Assembly (NCBI RefSeq): GCF_000585415.1
Contig: NZ_KK073876.1
Location: 927,810 to 991,809 of the forward strand
Length of the DNA stretch: 64,000 nt
DNA from: Sphingomonas jaspsi DSM 18422
GTDB lineage: Bacteria; Pseudomonadota; Alphaproteobacteria; Sphingomonadales; Sphingomonadaceae
Reading direction: 5' to 3'
In this document: positions 49,468 through 59,348 of the stretch, piece by piece
Layout of the letters: each line of letters begins with the position of its first letter
Numbering within the stretch: position 1 is the stretch's first letter
Made by a program: the position numbers and the translations under genes
Notes under the pieces: model-generated
Databases searched by the model: none
Seen by the model: the letters and a program-made list of their open reading frames with translations, nothing else
What the model was told of the DNA's origin: nothing

Positions 49468-50172
49468 TTGACGTTCGAACGGATGGGGTTGGACGAGTTG
49501 GGCGGACTGTTGTTCCTGATTTGGGTGGCGTTCTGGATCTGGGCGCTGAAGGCGGCCTATGGGAAAATTGCGGCCACCTTCGGCAACGCGCTGTCCGGCG
49601 ATTGGGGCACCGCCTTCCGCGGGTCTGCGGGCCGCGAATGGGATCGCGATGCTTATGCCCGGTTGACGCGGGTCGACCGCACGCAGCAGAAAATCGCGCC
49701 GCCGAGCCTCGACGAGATGACCGACGACCTTGAAGCGACGCTGCGGGAAGAAGAGGCGAGCGCGGCCGAACTCACCGATGCGATCCGCCAGCGCGAGGAG
49801 AATATCCGGGTGCTGCAAGGCCACGCCGCGGACTGGCGCGAGCGGGCCGGCGTGGCGGTCGCCAAGGGCCGCGACGATCTTGCCCGGCAGGCACTGGCCG
49901 AAGCGCAGGATTGCGATGCCAAGGCCAAGGCCAGCGAGCAGGCGGTGGCCGAATTGCGCACCATCCTCGACAGTTACACCGACGAAATCGCGACGCTACG
50001 GCAGCGGCTGAACGAGGGATTGAGCCGGAAACTGGTTGCCGAGGCGCGGCTCGAACGCGCCCGTATCGGGCAGCGTGCTTCGCGCCTGTTGCAGGACGAC
50101 GGGACGGACAAGCTCGACCAGGCGATGGATCGGTTCGAACGACAAGCCGACACGGCCGAGGGGCAGTGGTAG
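49468..50172 (+). CDS. PspA/IM30-like protein, ended early by an in-frame amber codon
   Basis: The open part has 234 residues (TTG 49468; ATG 49483 is an alternative start) with a hydrophobic N-terminus (LGGLLFLIWVAFWIWAL) and then a long alpha-helical coiled coil. PspA-like features include WRERAGVAVAKGRDDLARQALAEA and LRQRLNEGLSRKLVAEARLERA. The N-terminal membrane segment is not typical of PspA. TAG at 50170 ends the ORF, yet the same frame stays open and protein-like for 56 more codons to a TGA at 50341. So it may be a recently truncated gene, one read through at UAG, or a sequencing error. Confidence 0.7.
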   Translation: MTFERMGLDELGGLLFLIWVAFWIWALKAAYGKIAATFGNALSGDWGTAFRGSAGREWDRDAYARLTRVDRTQQKIAPPSLDEMTDDLEATLREEEASAAELTDAIRQREENIRVLQGHAADWRERAGVAVAKGRDDLARQALAEAQDCDAKAKASEQAVAELRTILDSYTDEIATLRQRLNEGLSRKLVAEARLERARIGQRASRLLQDDGTDKLDQAMDRFERQADTAEGQW

Positions 50173-50343
50173 GCGCAGGCCCTGGGTGGGTTCGGGCGCA
50201 AGAAGGTCACGGCTCAAGTATCGCTGCCCGAGCCCGACGTCATCCCGCCGGACGTCACCAAGCGCTGGGACGCCGCCATCGAACGGCAACTGCAGGAATT
50301 GAAACGGCGGTCCGATCCGCCATCGGGTGCCAGCGCGGCCTGA
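50173..50343 (+). pseudogene. In-frame continuation of the PspA-like gene beyond the amber codon
   Basis: Reading on in frame from TAG 50170 gives AQALGGFGRKKVTAQV, then PEPDVIPPDVTKRWDAAIE and RQLQELKRRSDPPSGASAA, then TGA. Codons use G or C at most third positions, as in real genes here. EALGG-type segments near the C-terminus are common in PspA relatives. I see no separate start codon with a ribosome site, so it was probably the tail of the upstream gene. Confidence 0.55.
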
Positions 50344-50347
50344 CCGT

Positions 50348-50509
50348 TTATTGCGCCGCGTTGGTCGGCGTCACGTCATTGGCAGCAAGATTGTCGAGCA
50401 TCGCACCAGCCTCGTCGAGCTGGGCGTTTTCGGTGGCTGTCGGCGGCTCGGGTTGCGGCTCTCGGTTGCAGGCGGCGAGCAATAGCAAAATGGGTAAGGC
50501 GCGGATCAT
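50348..50509 (-). CDS. Small lipoprotein
   Basis: The 53 residues have a signal peptide and lipobox (MIRALPILLLLAAC, Cys 14) and a short acidic, Ala/Asn-rich mature part (EPQPEPPTATENAQLDEAG). It resembles nothing I know. It lies downstream of, and on the same strand as, the next lipoprotein gene, with a terminator between them, so it may be only weakly expressed. Confidence 0.5.
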   Translation of the reverse strand: MIRALPILLLLAACNREPQPEPPTATENAQLDEAGAMLDNLAANDVTPTNAAQ

Positions 50510-50525
50510 CGCGCAACCATCCACG

Positions 50526-50564
50526 AAAAAAGGCCGCCCGCACAAGGCGGACGGCCCTCTTTTT
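50526..50564 (-). terminator. Intrinsic terminator between two small lipoprotein genes
   Basis: A 10-bp stem with one mismatch (GGCCGCCCGC 50532-50541 with GCGGACGGCC 50547-50556, five-base loop). Read on the minus strand it is followed by six Ts (A6 at 50526-50531). A T5 on the other side means it could also act weakly on the plus strand. Confidence 0.8.
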
Positions 50565-50593
50565 CCGCATCCCCGAAGGGAGCGGAAAGCGAA

Positions 50594-50821
50594 TTACATC
50601 GCGTTGTCGGCAGCGTCAGCCGCGTTGTCGACCGCTTCAGCAGCGTTGTCGACCGCATTGCCGGCGGCGTCGAGCGCGTTGTCGACGCTTTCGCCCATGG
50701 CGTTGGCGTCGGCTTCGACGGCGTTTTCCACGCCGGCGTTTTCAACGGCGTTTTCAGTCTTCGATTCGCACGCGGCAAGGCCGAGCGCGAGGACCGCAAC
50801 GGTCAGTGCAACCTTCTTCAT
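50594..50821 (-). CDS. Small lipoprotein with Ala/Asn/Asp repeats
   Basis: The 75 residues start at ATG 50821 (MKKVALTVAVLALGLAAC, lipobox Cys 18). The mature part is almost entirely irregular repeats of the NAV-ENA / VDNA-ADA type: SVDNALDAAGNAVDNAAEAV and DNAADAADNAM. It should form a long acidic helix without aromatics, perhaps coiled coil, reminiscent of Lpp- or entericidin-like small lipoproteins. Family and function are unknown. Confidence 0.7.
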   Translation of the reverse strand: MKKVALTVAVLALGLAACESKTENAVENAGVENAVEADANAMGESVDNALDAAGNAVDNAAEAVDNAADAADNAM

Positions 50822-50993
50822 GATCGTTCCATTCCTAGCTATTGGGCCCGACCCCCCTTGCGAGGGCCCGAGCCGGCTCGGCCTGCCACAAGGGTCAGGC
50901 CAGTGCGCGGGGATATAGAGCAAAAATCGGTCACGCAATCGTCATTTGTGTCAGTCGCCATTTTTTTGCCACGAAGTCGTCGCGCAGATTGAC

Positions 50994-51017
50994 CGATATA
51001 AAGAGTTCTTTATATCG
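50994..51017. promoter_or_regulatory. Perfect 24-bp interrupted palindrome, probable ArsR-family operator
   Basis: CGATATAAAGA, GT, TCTTTATATCG: both 11-base arms match exactly. It ends 7 bases before the GTG of the ArsR/methyltransferase gene. The AT-rich dyad shape fits ArsR-family operators, including those of SahR-type regulators of methionine genes. Autoregulation and control of metF-metH is the likely role. Confidence 0.75.
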
Positions 51018-51024
51018 TTAAGCC

Positions 51025-51993
51025 GTGGTCGCAAATGTGCCTCTTTCGGGATTTTTCCACGCGCTTGCCGATCCCACGCGTCTGCGGATCATGGCGCTGT
51101 TGCGGGGAATGGAGCTTTCGGTGGGCGAATTGGCGCAGGTTCTGGGCCAAAGCCAGCCGCGCGTGTCGCGCCACGTCCGCATCCTGTCCGATTCGGGCCT
51201 GGTGGGGCGACGGAAGGAAGGCAGCTGGGTCTATCTGCAGCTGGCATCCGAAGAACGATCGCGGCCGGTGTTCGACCTGATCGATAAATGGTCCGCTGAT
51301 CGCGAACGGGCGTTGTTCGAGGCCGATGCTTCGCGCCTCCACGCCGTTCGTGCAGAGCGCGCGGAGGCGGCACGCCGCTATTTCGAAGCCCATGCCGCGA
51401 CCTGGGAGAGCATCCGCTCGCTTCATGTCGCCGATGTCGAGGTGGAGCAGGCGATCGAGCGACTGCTGGCGGACGAACCGATCGGCGCGCTGCTCGATAT
51501 CGGCACCGGGACCGGGCGCATGCTGGAACTGTTCGCCCCGCGCGCCGATACGGCGATCGGAATCGATCGTTCTTCCGAGATGTTGCGGCTGGCCCGCGTC
51601 AAGCTGCAGGAAGCCGGCATCGATGGCGCAAGCCTTCGCCAGGGCGACATGTACGCGCTGCCGCTTGGCGACCGTAGCGTCGACAGCATCATCCTGCACC
51701 AGGTCCTGCATTATGCGCAGCAGCCGGGCGCGGCGATCGCCGAGGCGTCGCGCGTGCTGCGCGGCGGCGGCCGGCTGTTGGTCATCGATTTTGCGGCGCA
51801 CGACCGTGAAGAACTGCGCGAACAGGATGCACACCTGCGGCTTGGCTTTGCCGACGAGGCGATGCGCGGCTGGTTCCAGGCTGCGGGCGTGACGCTGGAC
51901 CGGACCGAACGTCTCGAGGGCGGCGAGCTGACCGTCATCATCTGGCGCGGCCGAAAGGCCGGAATGACCGAAACCGAAAGGAAGGCCGCGTGA
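51025..51993 (+). CDS. ArsR-family regulator fused to a SAM-dependent methyltransferase domain
   Basis: The 322 residues start at GTG 51025. The N-terminal ArsR winged helix (about 8-90) has FHALADPTRLRIMALL and the recognition helix QSQPRVSRHVRILSDSGLV. The methyltransferase domain (about 150-290) has the SAM loop LLDIGTGTGRMLELFAP, IGIDRSSEML and LRGGGRLLVIDFAAH. No metal-binding Cys pair typical of ArsR/SmtB is seen, so the ligand is probably SAM or SAH. Place: first gene of a met operon, GTG-coupled to metF. This fits the SahR-type methionine regulators of proteobacteria. Confidence 0.85.
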   Translation: MVANVPLSGFFHALADPTRLRIMALLRGMELSVGELAQVLGQSQPRVSRHVRILSDSGLVGRRKEGSWVYLQLASEERSRPVFDLIDKWSADRERALFEADASRLHAVRAERAEAARRYFEAHAATWESIRSLHVADVEVEQAIERLLADEPIGALLDIGTGTGRMLELFAPRADTAIGIDRSSEMLRLARVKLQEAGIDGASLRQGDMYALPLGDRSVDSIILHQVLHYAQQPGAAIAEASRVLRGGGRLLVIDFAAHDREELREQDAHLRLGFADEAMRGWFQAAGVTLDRTERLEGGELTVIIWRGRKAGMTETERKAA

Positions 51994-52892
51994 ACCGCGA
52001 GGCGCAACAGGCGCTGGCCGATCATTGTCCGCTGTTCGCCGAAGCGCGCGGCGACATTGCGGTGAGCTTCGAATTCTTCCCGCCCAAGAGCGAGGCGATG
52101 AATGAGACGCTGTGGCGCTCGATCGAAACGCTTGCGCCGCTGAAGCCGCGCTTCGTCAGCGTGACCTACGGCGCGGGCGGATCGACGCGCGAGCGTACCC
52201 ACGCGACCGTCGCGCGGCTGGTCAAGGAGACCGATCTGACCCCCGCCGCGCATCTGACCTGCGTCGGGGCCAGCAAGGCCGAGGTGGATGAAATCGCGCA
52301 GGCCTATTGGGACGCGGGCGTGCGGCACATCGTCGCGCTGCGCGGCGACCCAAGCGAGCCGGGCGAGCCCTACGCCGCACATCCTGAGGGCTATGGCAAC
52401 GCGGCAGAACTGGTTGCCGGGCTGAAGGCGCTCCACGATTTCGATATTTCGGTCGCTGCCTATCCCGAAGTCCATCCCGACGCCGACTGTCCGGACAGCG
52501 ACATCGACAACCTCATCCGCAAGATCGATGCCGGCGCCAACCGGGCGATCACCCAATTCTTCTTTTCCGCCGACAGCTTTTTCCGCTTCCGCGACAAGGT
52601 CGCCGCGCGGGGCGTCGATATCGAGATCGTGCCGGGCATCCTGCCGGTCACCAACGTCGCACAGGTCCGCCGCTTCGCTGGCCAGTGCGGCGCGGCGATC
52701 CCGGGCTGGATGGACCATCTGTTCGAAGGGCTCGACGAACTGCCCGACGCGCGCAAGCTCGTCGCGGCGACCATCGCCGGTGAACTGTGCGGTCAGCTAT
52801 ACGCGGGCGGGGTACGCGAATTCCATTTCTACACGCTCAACCGGGCCGAACTGGCCTACGCCATTTGTCACATGCTGGGGGTGCGAGCATGA
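51990..52892 (+). CDS. metF: 5,10-Methylenetetrahydrofolate reductase
   Basis: MetF makes 5-methyl-THF, the methyl donor for MetH. GTG 51990 overlaps the regulator stop; 300 residues. Motifs: SFEFFPPKSEAMNETLW with the catalytic Glu, VSVTYGAGGSTRERTH, HLTCVGASKAEVDEIA, LRGDPSEPGEPY, and ITQFFFSADSFFRF. Its stop overlaps the first metH gene by four bases. Confidence 0.97.
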   Translation: MNREAQQALADHCPLFAEARGDIAVSFEFFPPKSEAMNETLWRSIETLAPLKPRFVSVTYGAGGSTRERTHATVARLVKETDLTPAAHLTCVGASKAEVDEIAQAYWDAGVRHIVALRGDPSEPGEPYAAHPEGYGNAAELVAGLKALHDFDISVAAYPEVHPDADCPDSDIDNLIRKIDAGANRAITQFFFSADSFFRFRDKVAARGVDIEIVPGILPVTNVAQVRRFAGQCGAAIPGWMDHLFEGLDELPDARKLVAATIAGELCGQLYAGGVREFHFYTLNRAELAYAICHMLGVRA

Positions 52893-53923
52893 GCGCCGCC
52901 GACACGCTTCGCGCCGAGGCGGCGACCCGGATCCTGGTCAAGGATGGCGCCTATGGCACGCAGATCCAGTCGTTCGGCTTGGCCGAGGCCGACTATCGCG
53001 GCACCGCTGCGCTAAACCGCGACCAGAAGGGCAATAACGACCTACTCAACCTCACCAAGCCCGAGGTCGTTCGCGCGATATGCCAGCGGTTCGCGGACGC
53101 AGGTGCCGACATTCTTGCCACCAACACGTTCAACGCCAATCGCATCAGCATGGCCGATTATGGCGCGGAGCATCTGGTGCGCGATATCAACGTCGCCGCC
53201 GCCAAACTGACCCGCGCGGTCGCCGATGCCGACGGCAAGCGCCGCTGGGTGGCGGGCGCGATGGGGCCGACCAACAAGACGCTATCGCTGTCGCCCGACG
53301 TCAATGATCCCGGCTATCGCGAGGTCGATTTCGACGGCGTGAAGTCGGTCTATCGCGAACAGGTGGACGCGCTGGTCGAGGGCGGGGTCGATTTCATCCT
53401 GATCGAAACCGTGTTCGATACGCTCAATTGCAAGGCGGCGATCATGGCGGCGCTGGAAGCCGAGGGCGATCTGGGCCGCCCGATCCCGATCATGATCTCG
53501 ATGACGCTGACCGACCTTTCGGGCCGCAACCTGTCGGGTCACACCGTCGAGGCCTTCTGGGCCAGCGTGCGTCATGCCCGTCCGCTCACCATCGGCCTCA
53601 ACTGCAGCTTCGGTGCGGAACAGTTGCGGCCGCACCTCGCGGCGCTCAGCCGCCAGGCGGATACGCTGGTCATGGCCTATCCCAATGCCGGCCTGCCCAA
53701 TGAGCTCGGCCAGTACGACGAGGCGGCCGAGGAAACCGCCGCGCAGGTGCGGGAATGGCTGGAGGAAGGGCTGGTCAACATCGTCGGCGGCTGCTGCGGC
53801 ACGACGCCCGACCATATCGCCGCGATCGCCCGCGCCGTCGGCAACCGCGAACCGCGCGCCATTCCCGCGCCCCTTGGCAAGACGTTGCTCGCGGGCCTCG
53901 AACCGATGGTTGTTGCTGCCTGA
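52889..53923 (+). CDS. metH: Methionine synthase, homocysteine-binding part (split MetH)
   Basis: The 344 residues correspond only to the N-terminal homocysteine domain of cobalamin-dependent Met[15 protein letters not shown], then the zinc Cys in [15 protein letters not shown] and the Cys pair in [12 protein letters not shown]. It ends soon after the GGCCGT motif, at the natural junction to the folate domain. The remaining domains are in a second gene 262 bases downstream. Its TGA shares a base with the start of a small intervening ORF. Confidence 0.93.
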   Translation: MSAADTLRAEAATRILVKDGAYGTQIQSFGLAEADYRGTAALNRDQKGNNDLLNLTKPEVVRAICQRFADAGADILATNTFNANRISMADYGAEHLVRDINVAAAKLTRAVADADGKRRWVAGAMGPTNKTLSLSPDVNDPGYREVDFDGVKSVYREQVDALVEGGVDFILIETVFDTLNCKAAIMAALEAEGDLGRPIPIMISMTLTDLSGRNLSGHTVEAFWASVRHARPLTIGLNCSFGAEQLRPHLAALSRQADTLVMAYPNAGLPNELGQYDEAAEETAAQVREWLEEGLVNIVGGCCGTTPDHIAAIARAVGNREPRAIPAPLGKTLLAGLEPMVVAA

Positions 53924-54185
53924 TGACCGATCGCGAAATTCTGCAACGGGCGTTGGATTACGTCGACGCGCGCCTCACGCACGAAGCACCTGCGGTGCGT
54001 GAATCCTTACGCGCACAACTTCAATATTTGTCGGATCGCTTAAGCGGGGCGAATGATGGCTCCAGGCTCGGCGAGATCATTTTGGGTGTTCAGGCAGCCA
54101 AGCAATTCGATGGGGATGTTGAGACGCAGGATATCCTGTTCGCCGCCGTGGAAGTCGCGAGCCGGTTGGCAAGGCAATTCGGTTC

Positions 54186-54189
<4 letters not shown>
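53923..54189 (+). CDS. Unknown 88-residue protein between the two metH halves
   Basis: ATG 53923 overlaps the first metH stop by one base, and the TGA overlaps the second metH ATG by four bases, so it is translationally coupled on both sides. The protein looks helical: [68 protein letters not shown]. There is no Cys, no signal peptide, and no membrane segment. Codons are less GC-biased (ttg, gat, aat, ctt-type choices) than in its neighbours. I do not recognise the family. A role with MetH assembly, cobalamin or reactivation is possible only by position. Confidence 0.75.
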
Positions 54190-56786
<2,597 letters not shown>

Positions 56787-56806
56787 TGCACTGCAACAAA
56801 GCGGGG

Positions 56807-56835
56807 TTGACCTTGTCGCAGATCGTGTCACCTTA
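56807..56835 (+). promoter_or_regulatory. Candidate promoter of the aromatic locus
   Basis: TTGACC (56807-56812), 17 bases, ACCTTA (56830-56835). The -35 is good and the -10 is weak. It starts 21 bases after the metH stop. Confidence 0.35.
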
Positions 56836-56837
56836 AC

Positions 56838-56859
56838 CCTCGGTCGCTGTTGACCGAGG
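56838..56859 (+). other. Hairpin that would mask the leader ORF ribosome site
   Basis: CCTCGGTC (56838-56845), six-base loop, GACCGAGG (56852-56859), a perfect 8-bp stem. Its right arm overlaps the GAGGAG that serves as Shine-Dalgarno for the leader ORF at 56871. Confidence 0.5.
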
Positions 56860-56870
56860 AGCCTTGTCTC

Positions 56871-56948
56871 ATGAGCGAAGCATTGCTGCATCACTGCCGC
56901 TTCACTCCGGCTGCCTCGTTCGCGCCGTTTATGGGCCGGTGCGCCTGA
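56871..56948 (+). CDS. Putative 25-codon Phe-containing leader peptide
   Basis: ATG 56871 follows GAGGAG by nine bases. The peptide starts MSEALLHHCRF and contains Phe at residues 11, 17 and 20 (FTPAASFAPF), then stops at 56946 inside a terminator-like hairpin. Its place just ahead of a chorismate mutase-DAHP synthase and prephenate dehydratase pair, whose product route leads to phenylalanine, suggests transcription attenuation. Leader peptides are not conserved in sequence, so only position, Phe content and RNA structure support it. Confidence 0.5.
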   Translation: MSEALLHHCRFTPAASFAPFMGRCA

Positions 56949-56964
56949 GGGCGTACCGGGTTTT
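56936..56964 (+). terminator. Terminator-like hairpin at the end of the leader ORF (possible attenuator)
   Basis: CCGGTGCGCC (56936-56945), loop TGAG, GGCGTACCGG (56950-56959): ten pairs with one G-T wobble, followed by GTTTTC. The leader stop codon is in the loop. A ribosome stalled at Phe 20 would cover the left arm and could prevent termination. Confidence 0.5.
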
Positions 56965-57030
56965 CACTCCCTGATCCGACATTGTTAAGCGAAGCCGGCC
57001 CGTGTCCGCGCTCCGCGCCACAGGTGACCC

Positions 57031-58773
57031 ATGCGACCCAATGCGATGCTTGCGCAGTTGCGCGATACGATCGACCAGATCGACAACCAGATTCTCGACC
57101 TTGTCGAGCAGCGTCTGACCCTTTGCCGTGAAATCGCCGCTGCGAAAGACGGCGGCAACGGCCTCAAACTTTGCCCTGACCGCCAGCGACAGGTGGTCGA
57201 CCGGCTGACCGACCGGGCCAATGACGAAACCGCGCCCGCCGTGCCCCATATCTGGCGCGAAATCATGGCCCAGGCCGTGCAGGTGCAAACGCCGACGCGG
57301 ATCCTGATCGTCGGCAAGGCGGACCGCGATCGGCGGCTGAACCTAGTGCGGCAGGCCTATGGGTCGGCTGCCCCGGTCGAATGGATCGATGACGAAGCCG
57401 ATGCGCTGGCCATCGCTGCGGCGGACGATGCGATCGTGGTGCTGCCCGGCGCGATCGGCGCCGCGCTGCCCGCGGGGCTGAGCAGCTTCGACCAGCTGCG
57501 CGACGAACAAGGCGTCATCGTCGGCCGCCTGGTCGGGCGGATCGCCCAGCCGGCCGCGCCAAGTGTCGGCCGAACCCGGTCGTGGCGTCCGCACAGCTGG
57601 CGCAGCCGCCCCGCCGCCCAGCAGCCCTGTTACCCCAATATGCGAGAGCTCCACCGGGTCGAACGGCGGCTGGCGGCGCGCGCTCCGCTCGTCGAACTCA
57701 ACGACATCGATGCGCTGCGATCGTCGCTGGCAGCAGTGGCGCGGGGCGAGGCGGTGCTCGTCCAGGGCGGCGACTGCGTGGAGACGCTGCGCGAATATTC
57801 GCCCGGGAAAATCCGGCTGACGGCTGACCTGCTGTTGCAGCTTGGCGCGCAGATTGGCGGTGCGGCGGACGTGCCGGCGGTCCATGTCGCGCGGCTGGCG
57901 GGCCAATATGCCAAGCCGCGCTCCAGCCAGACCGAAATCGTAGGGGGCATGGAAATCCCCGTTTATCGCGGCGACGGCATCAACGGCGAAGATGCGGACG
58001 CGGCCGCCCGCCTGCCCGATCCGCAACGGCTGCTGGCGGTTCATGACCAGGCGATCAATACCGTCCATCACCTGTGGGATGGAAGCGCGGCGGGCAGTGA
58101 CCCCGTCTACATCAGCCACGAAGCCTTGCTGCTGAACGTCGAACAGGCCCTGACCCAATATGACGAGCGAAGCGGCCGTTGGTGGGCGGGAAGCGGCCAC
58201 ATGCTGTGGGTCGGCGAACGCACCCGTCAGCTCGATGGCGCGCATGTCGAATATGCGCGCGGAATCGCCAATCCGATCGGCCTCAAATGCGGTCCCAGCA
58301 TGAGCGAGGACGAGCTGCTGCGGCTGGTCGAGGTGCTCGATCCGGCGAACGAGGCGGGCAGGCTGGTGCTTATCCCGCGCCACGGCCGCGATCGCATCGC
58401 CGACGGACTGCCGCGCCTGATGCGGGCCATGAAGCGTGAAGGGCGCAGCGCCGTCTGGTGTATCGACCCGATGCACGGCAACGGCCGCATCGCCGACGGC
58501 CGCAAGGTCCGGCTGGTCGAGGATATCGTCGCGGAAACGCTGGCCTTCCACGACATCGCCGCGGCCGAGGGCATCTGGGCGGGCGGGGTTCATCTCGAAC
58601 TTACCGGGACCGACGTGATGGAATGCAGCGGCGGCGGTCGGCGCCGCTGGCTGGGTAGCCGCGCGCCCTACCTGTCCGGCTGCGACCCGCGGCTCAATCG
58701 CCAGCAGACCCTCGAATTGGGCGCGGCCATCGCCAATTGGCACGCACCGTCGGCCCGGCGACGGGCGGGATGA
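57031..58773 (+). CDS. Fused chorismate mutase (AroQ) and class II DAHP synthase
   Basis: The single ORF has 580 residues with a good ribosome site (aggtga) before ATG 57031. Residues 5-88 are an AroQ chorismate mutase: LRDTIDQIDNQILDLVEQR, EIAAAKDGG, DRQRQVVDRL, IWREIMAQAVQVQ; a Gln sits where E. coli has catalytic Glu52. Residues ~90-175 are an unassigned alpha/beta segment. From ~184 it is a class II DAHP synthase: WRPHSWRSRPAAQQPCY, the metal Cys in VQGGDCVE, ARLAGQYAKPRS, YRGDGING, SHEALLL, GERTRQLDGAHVEYARG, DPMHGN, CDPRLN. The part between YRGDGING and SHEALLL is about 50 residues shorter than in long class II enzymes. It catalyses the first shikimate step and the chorismate branch step. 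Its stop overlaps the next gene. Confidence 0.9.
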   Translation: MRPNAMLAQLRDTIDQIDNQILDLVEQRLTLCREIAAAKDGGNGLKLCPDRQRQVVDRLTDRANDETAPAVPHIWREIMAQAVQVQTPTRILIVGKADRDRRLNLVRQAYGSAAPVEWIDDEADALAIAAADDAIVVLPGAIGAALPAGLSSFDQLRDEQGVIVGRLVGRIAQPAAPSVGRTRSWRPHSWRSRPAAQQPCYPNMRELHRVERRLAARAPLVELNDIDALRSSLAAVARGEAVLVQGGDCVETLREYSPGKIRLTADLLLQLGAQIGGAADVPAVHVARLAGQYAKPRSSQTEIVGGMEIPVYRGDGINGEDADAAARLPDPQRLLAVHDQAINTVHHLWDGSAAGSDPVYISHEALLLNVEQALTQYDERSGRWWAGSGHMLWVGERTRQLDGAHVEYARGIANPIGLKCGPSMSEDELLRLVEVLDPANEAGRLVLIPRHGRDRIADGLPRLMRAMKREGRSAVWCIDPMHGNGRIADGRKVRLVEDIVAETLAFHDIAAAEGIWAGGVHLELTGTDVMECSGGGRRRWLGSRAPYLSGCDPRLNRQQTLELGAAIANWHAPSARRRAG

Positions 58774-59306
58774 TCGTCGCCTATCAGGGGGCGCCCGGCG
58801 CCTTCGGTCACCAGGCCGCCGGCAGCGTCGCCAATTTCGCGTCGCTGAAGGCGTTCCCAAGCTTCGCCGACGTCCTGGCGGCCGTCAAAAGAGGCGAGGC
58901 GCAGGCGGGCGTGCTGCCGGTCGTCAACAGCCGGGCCGGTCCGGTCGACGGGGTTGGCGAGCTGATCGACGACAGCGGCCTGCTCGTCCGGCAAACCATC
59001 GACCTGCCCATTCGCCTGCACCTCCTTGCGCGGCCGGGTGCGCGACTGGACGAGGTCGATACGGTGGTCAGCCACCCGATGGCGCTGCGGCAATGTGCGC
59101 GGCGGCTGGGCGAGCTGGGCGTCGCGCAGCGCGAGGCGTCGAATACCGCCGTGGCGGCACAGACGCTGGCGGACGAACGGACCGCGGTCCTTGCCTCCTC
59201 GCTGGCCGCGGAGCTTTACGGGCTCGCCATCCTCGAGGCCGACGTACAGGACGATCCCGACAATATGACGCGGTTCGCGGTCATGGTCGCGCCGACCCTC
59301 GATTAG
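58770..59306 (+). CDS. pheA: Prephenate dehydratase catalytic domain without ACT domain
   Basis: ATG 58770 overlaps the upstream stop; 178 residues. PDT motifs are YQGAPGAFGHQAA, LPVVNSRAGPVDG, the SNTAVAAQTLA segment, and the catalytic Thr in DNMTRFAVM near the C-terminus. The protein ends there, so the ACT domain that normally binds Phe is missing. It would make phenylpyruvate from the prephenate formed by the fused mutase. It may therefore be insensitive to feedback, with control moved to the leader. Confidence 0.85.
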   Translation: MIVAYQGAPGAFGHQAAGSVANFASLKAFPSFADVLAAVKRGEAQAGVLPVVNSRAGPVDGVGELIDDSGLLVRQTIDLPIRLHLLARPGARLDEVDTVVSHPMALRQCARRLGELGVAQREASNTAVAAQTLADERTAVLASSLAAELYGLAILEADVQDDPDNMTRFAVMVAPTLD

Positions 59307-59348
59307 CGCTGGCAGGCGCGCGGGTAACGCAATAGAGCAGCGCATCGA

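Noticed and set aside
56933..57001. GGGCCGG (56933) pairing with CCGGCCC (56995) as an antiterminator
   Set aside because: The right arm is transcribed only after the proposed terminator, so it could not prevent termination in the classical way.
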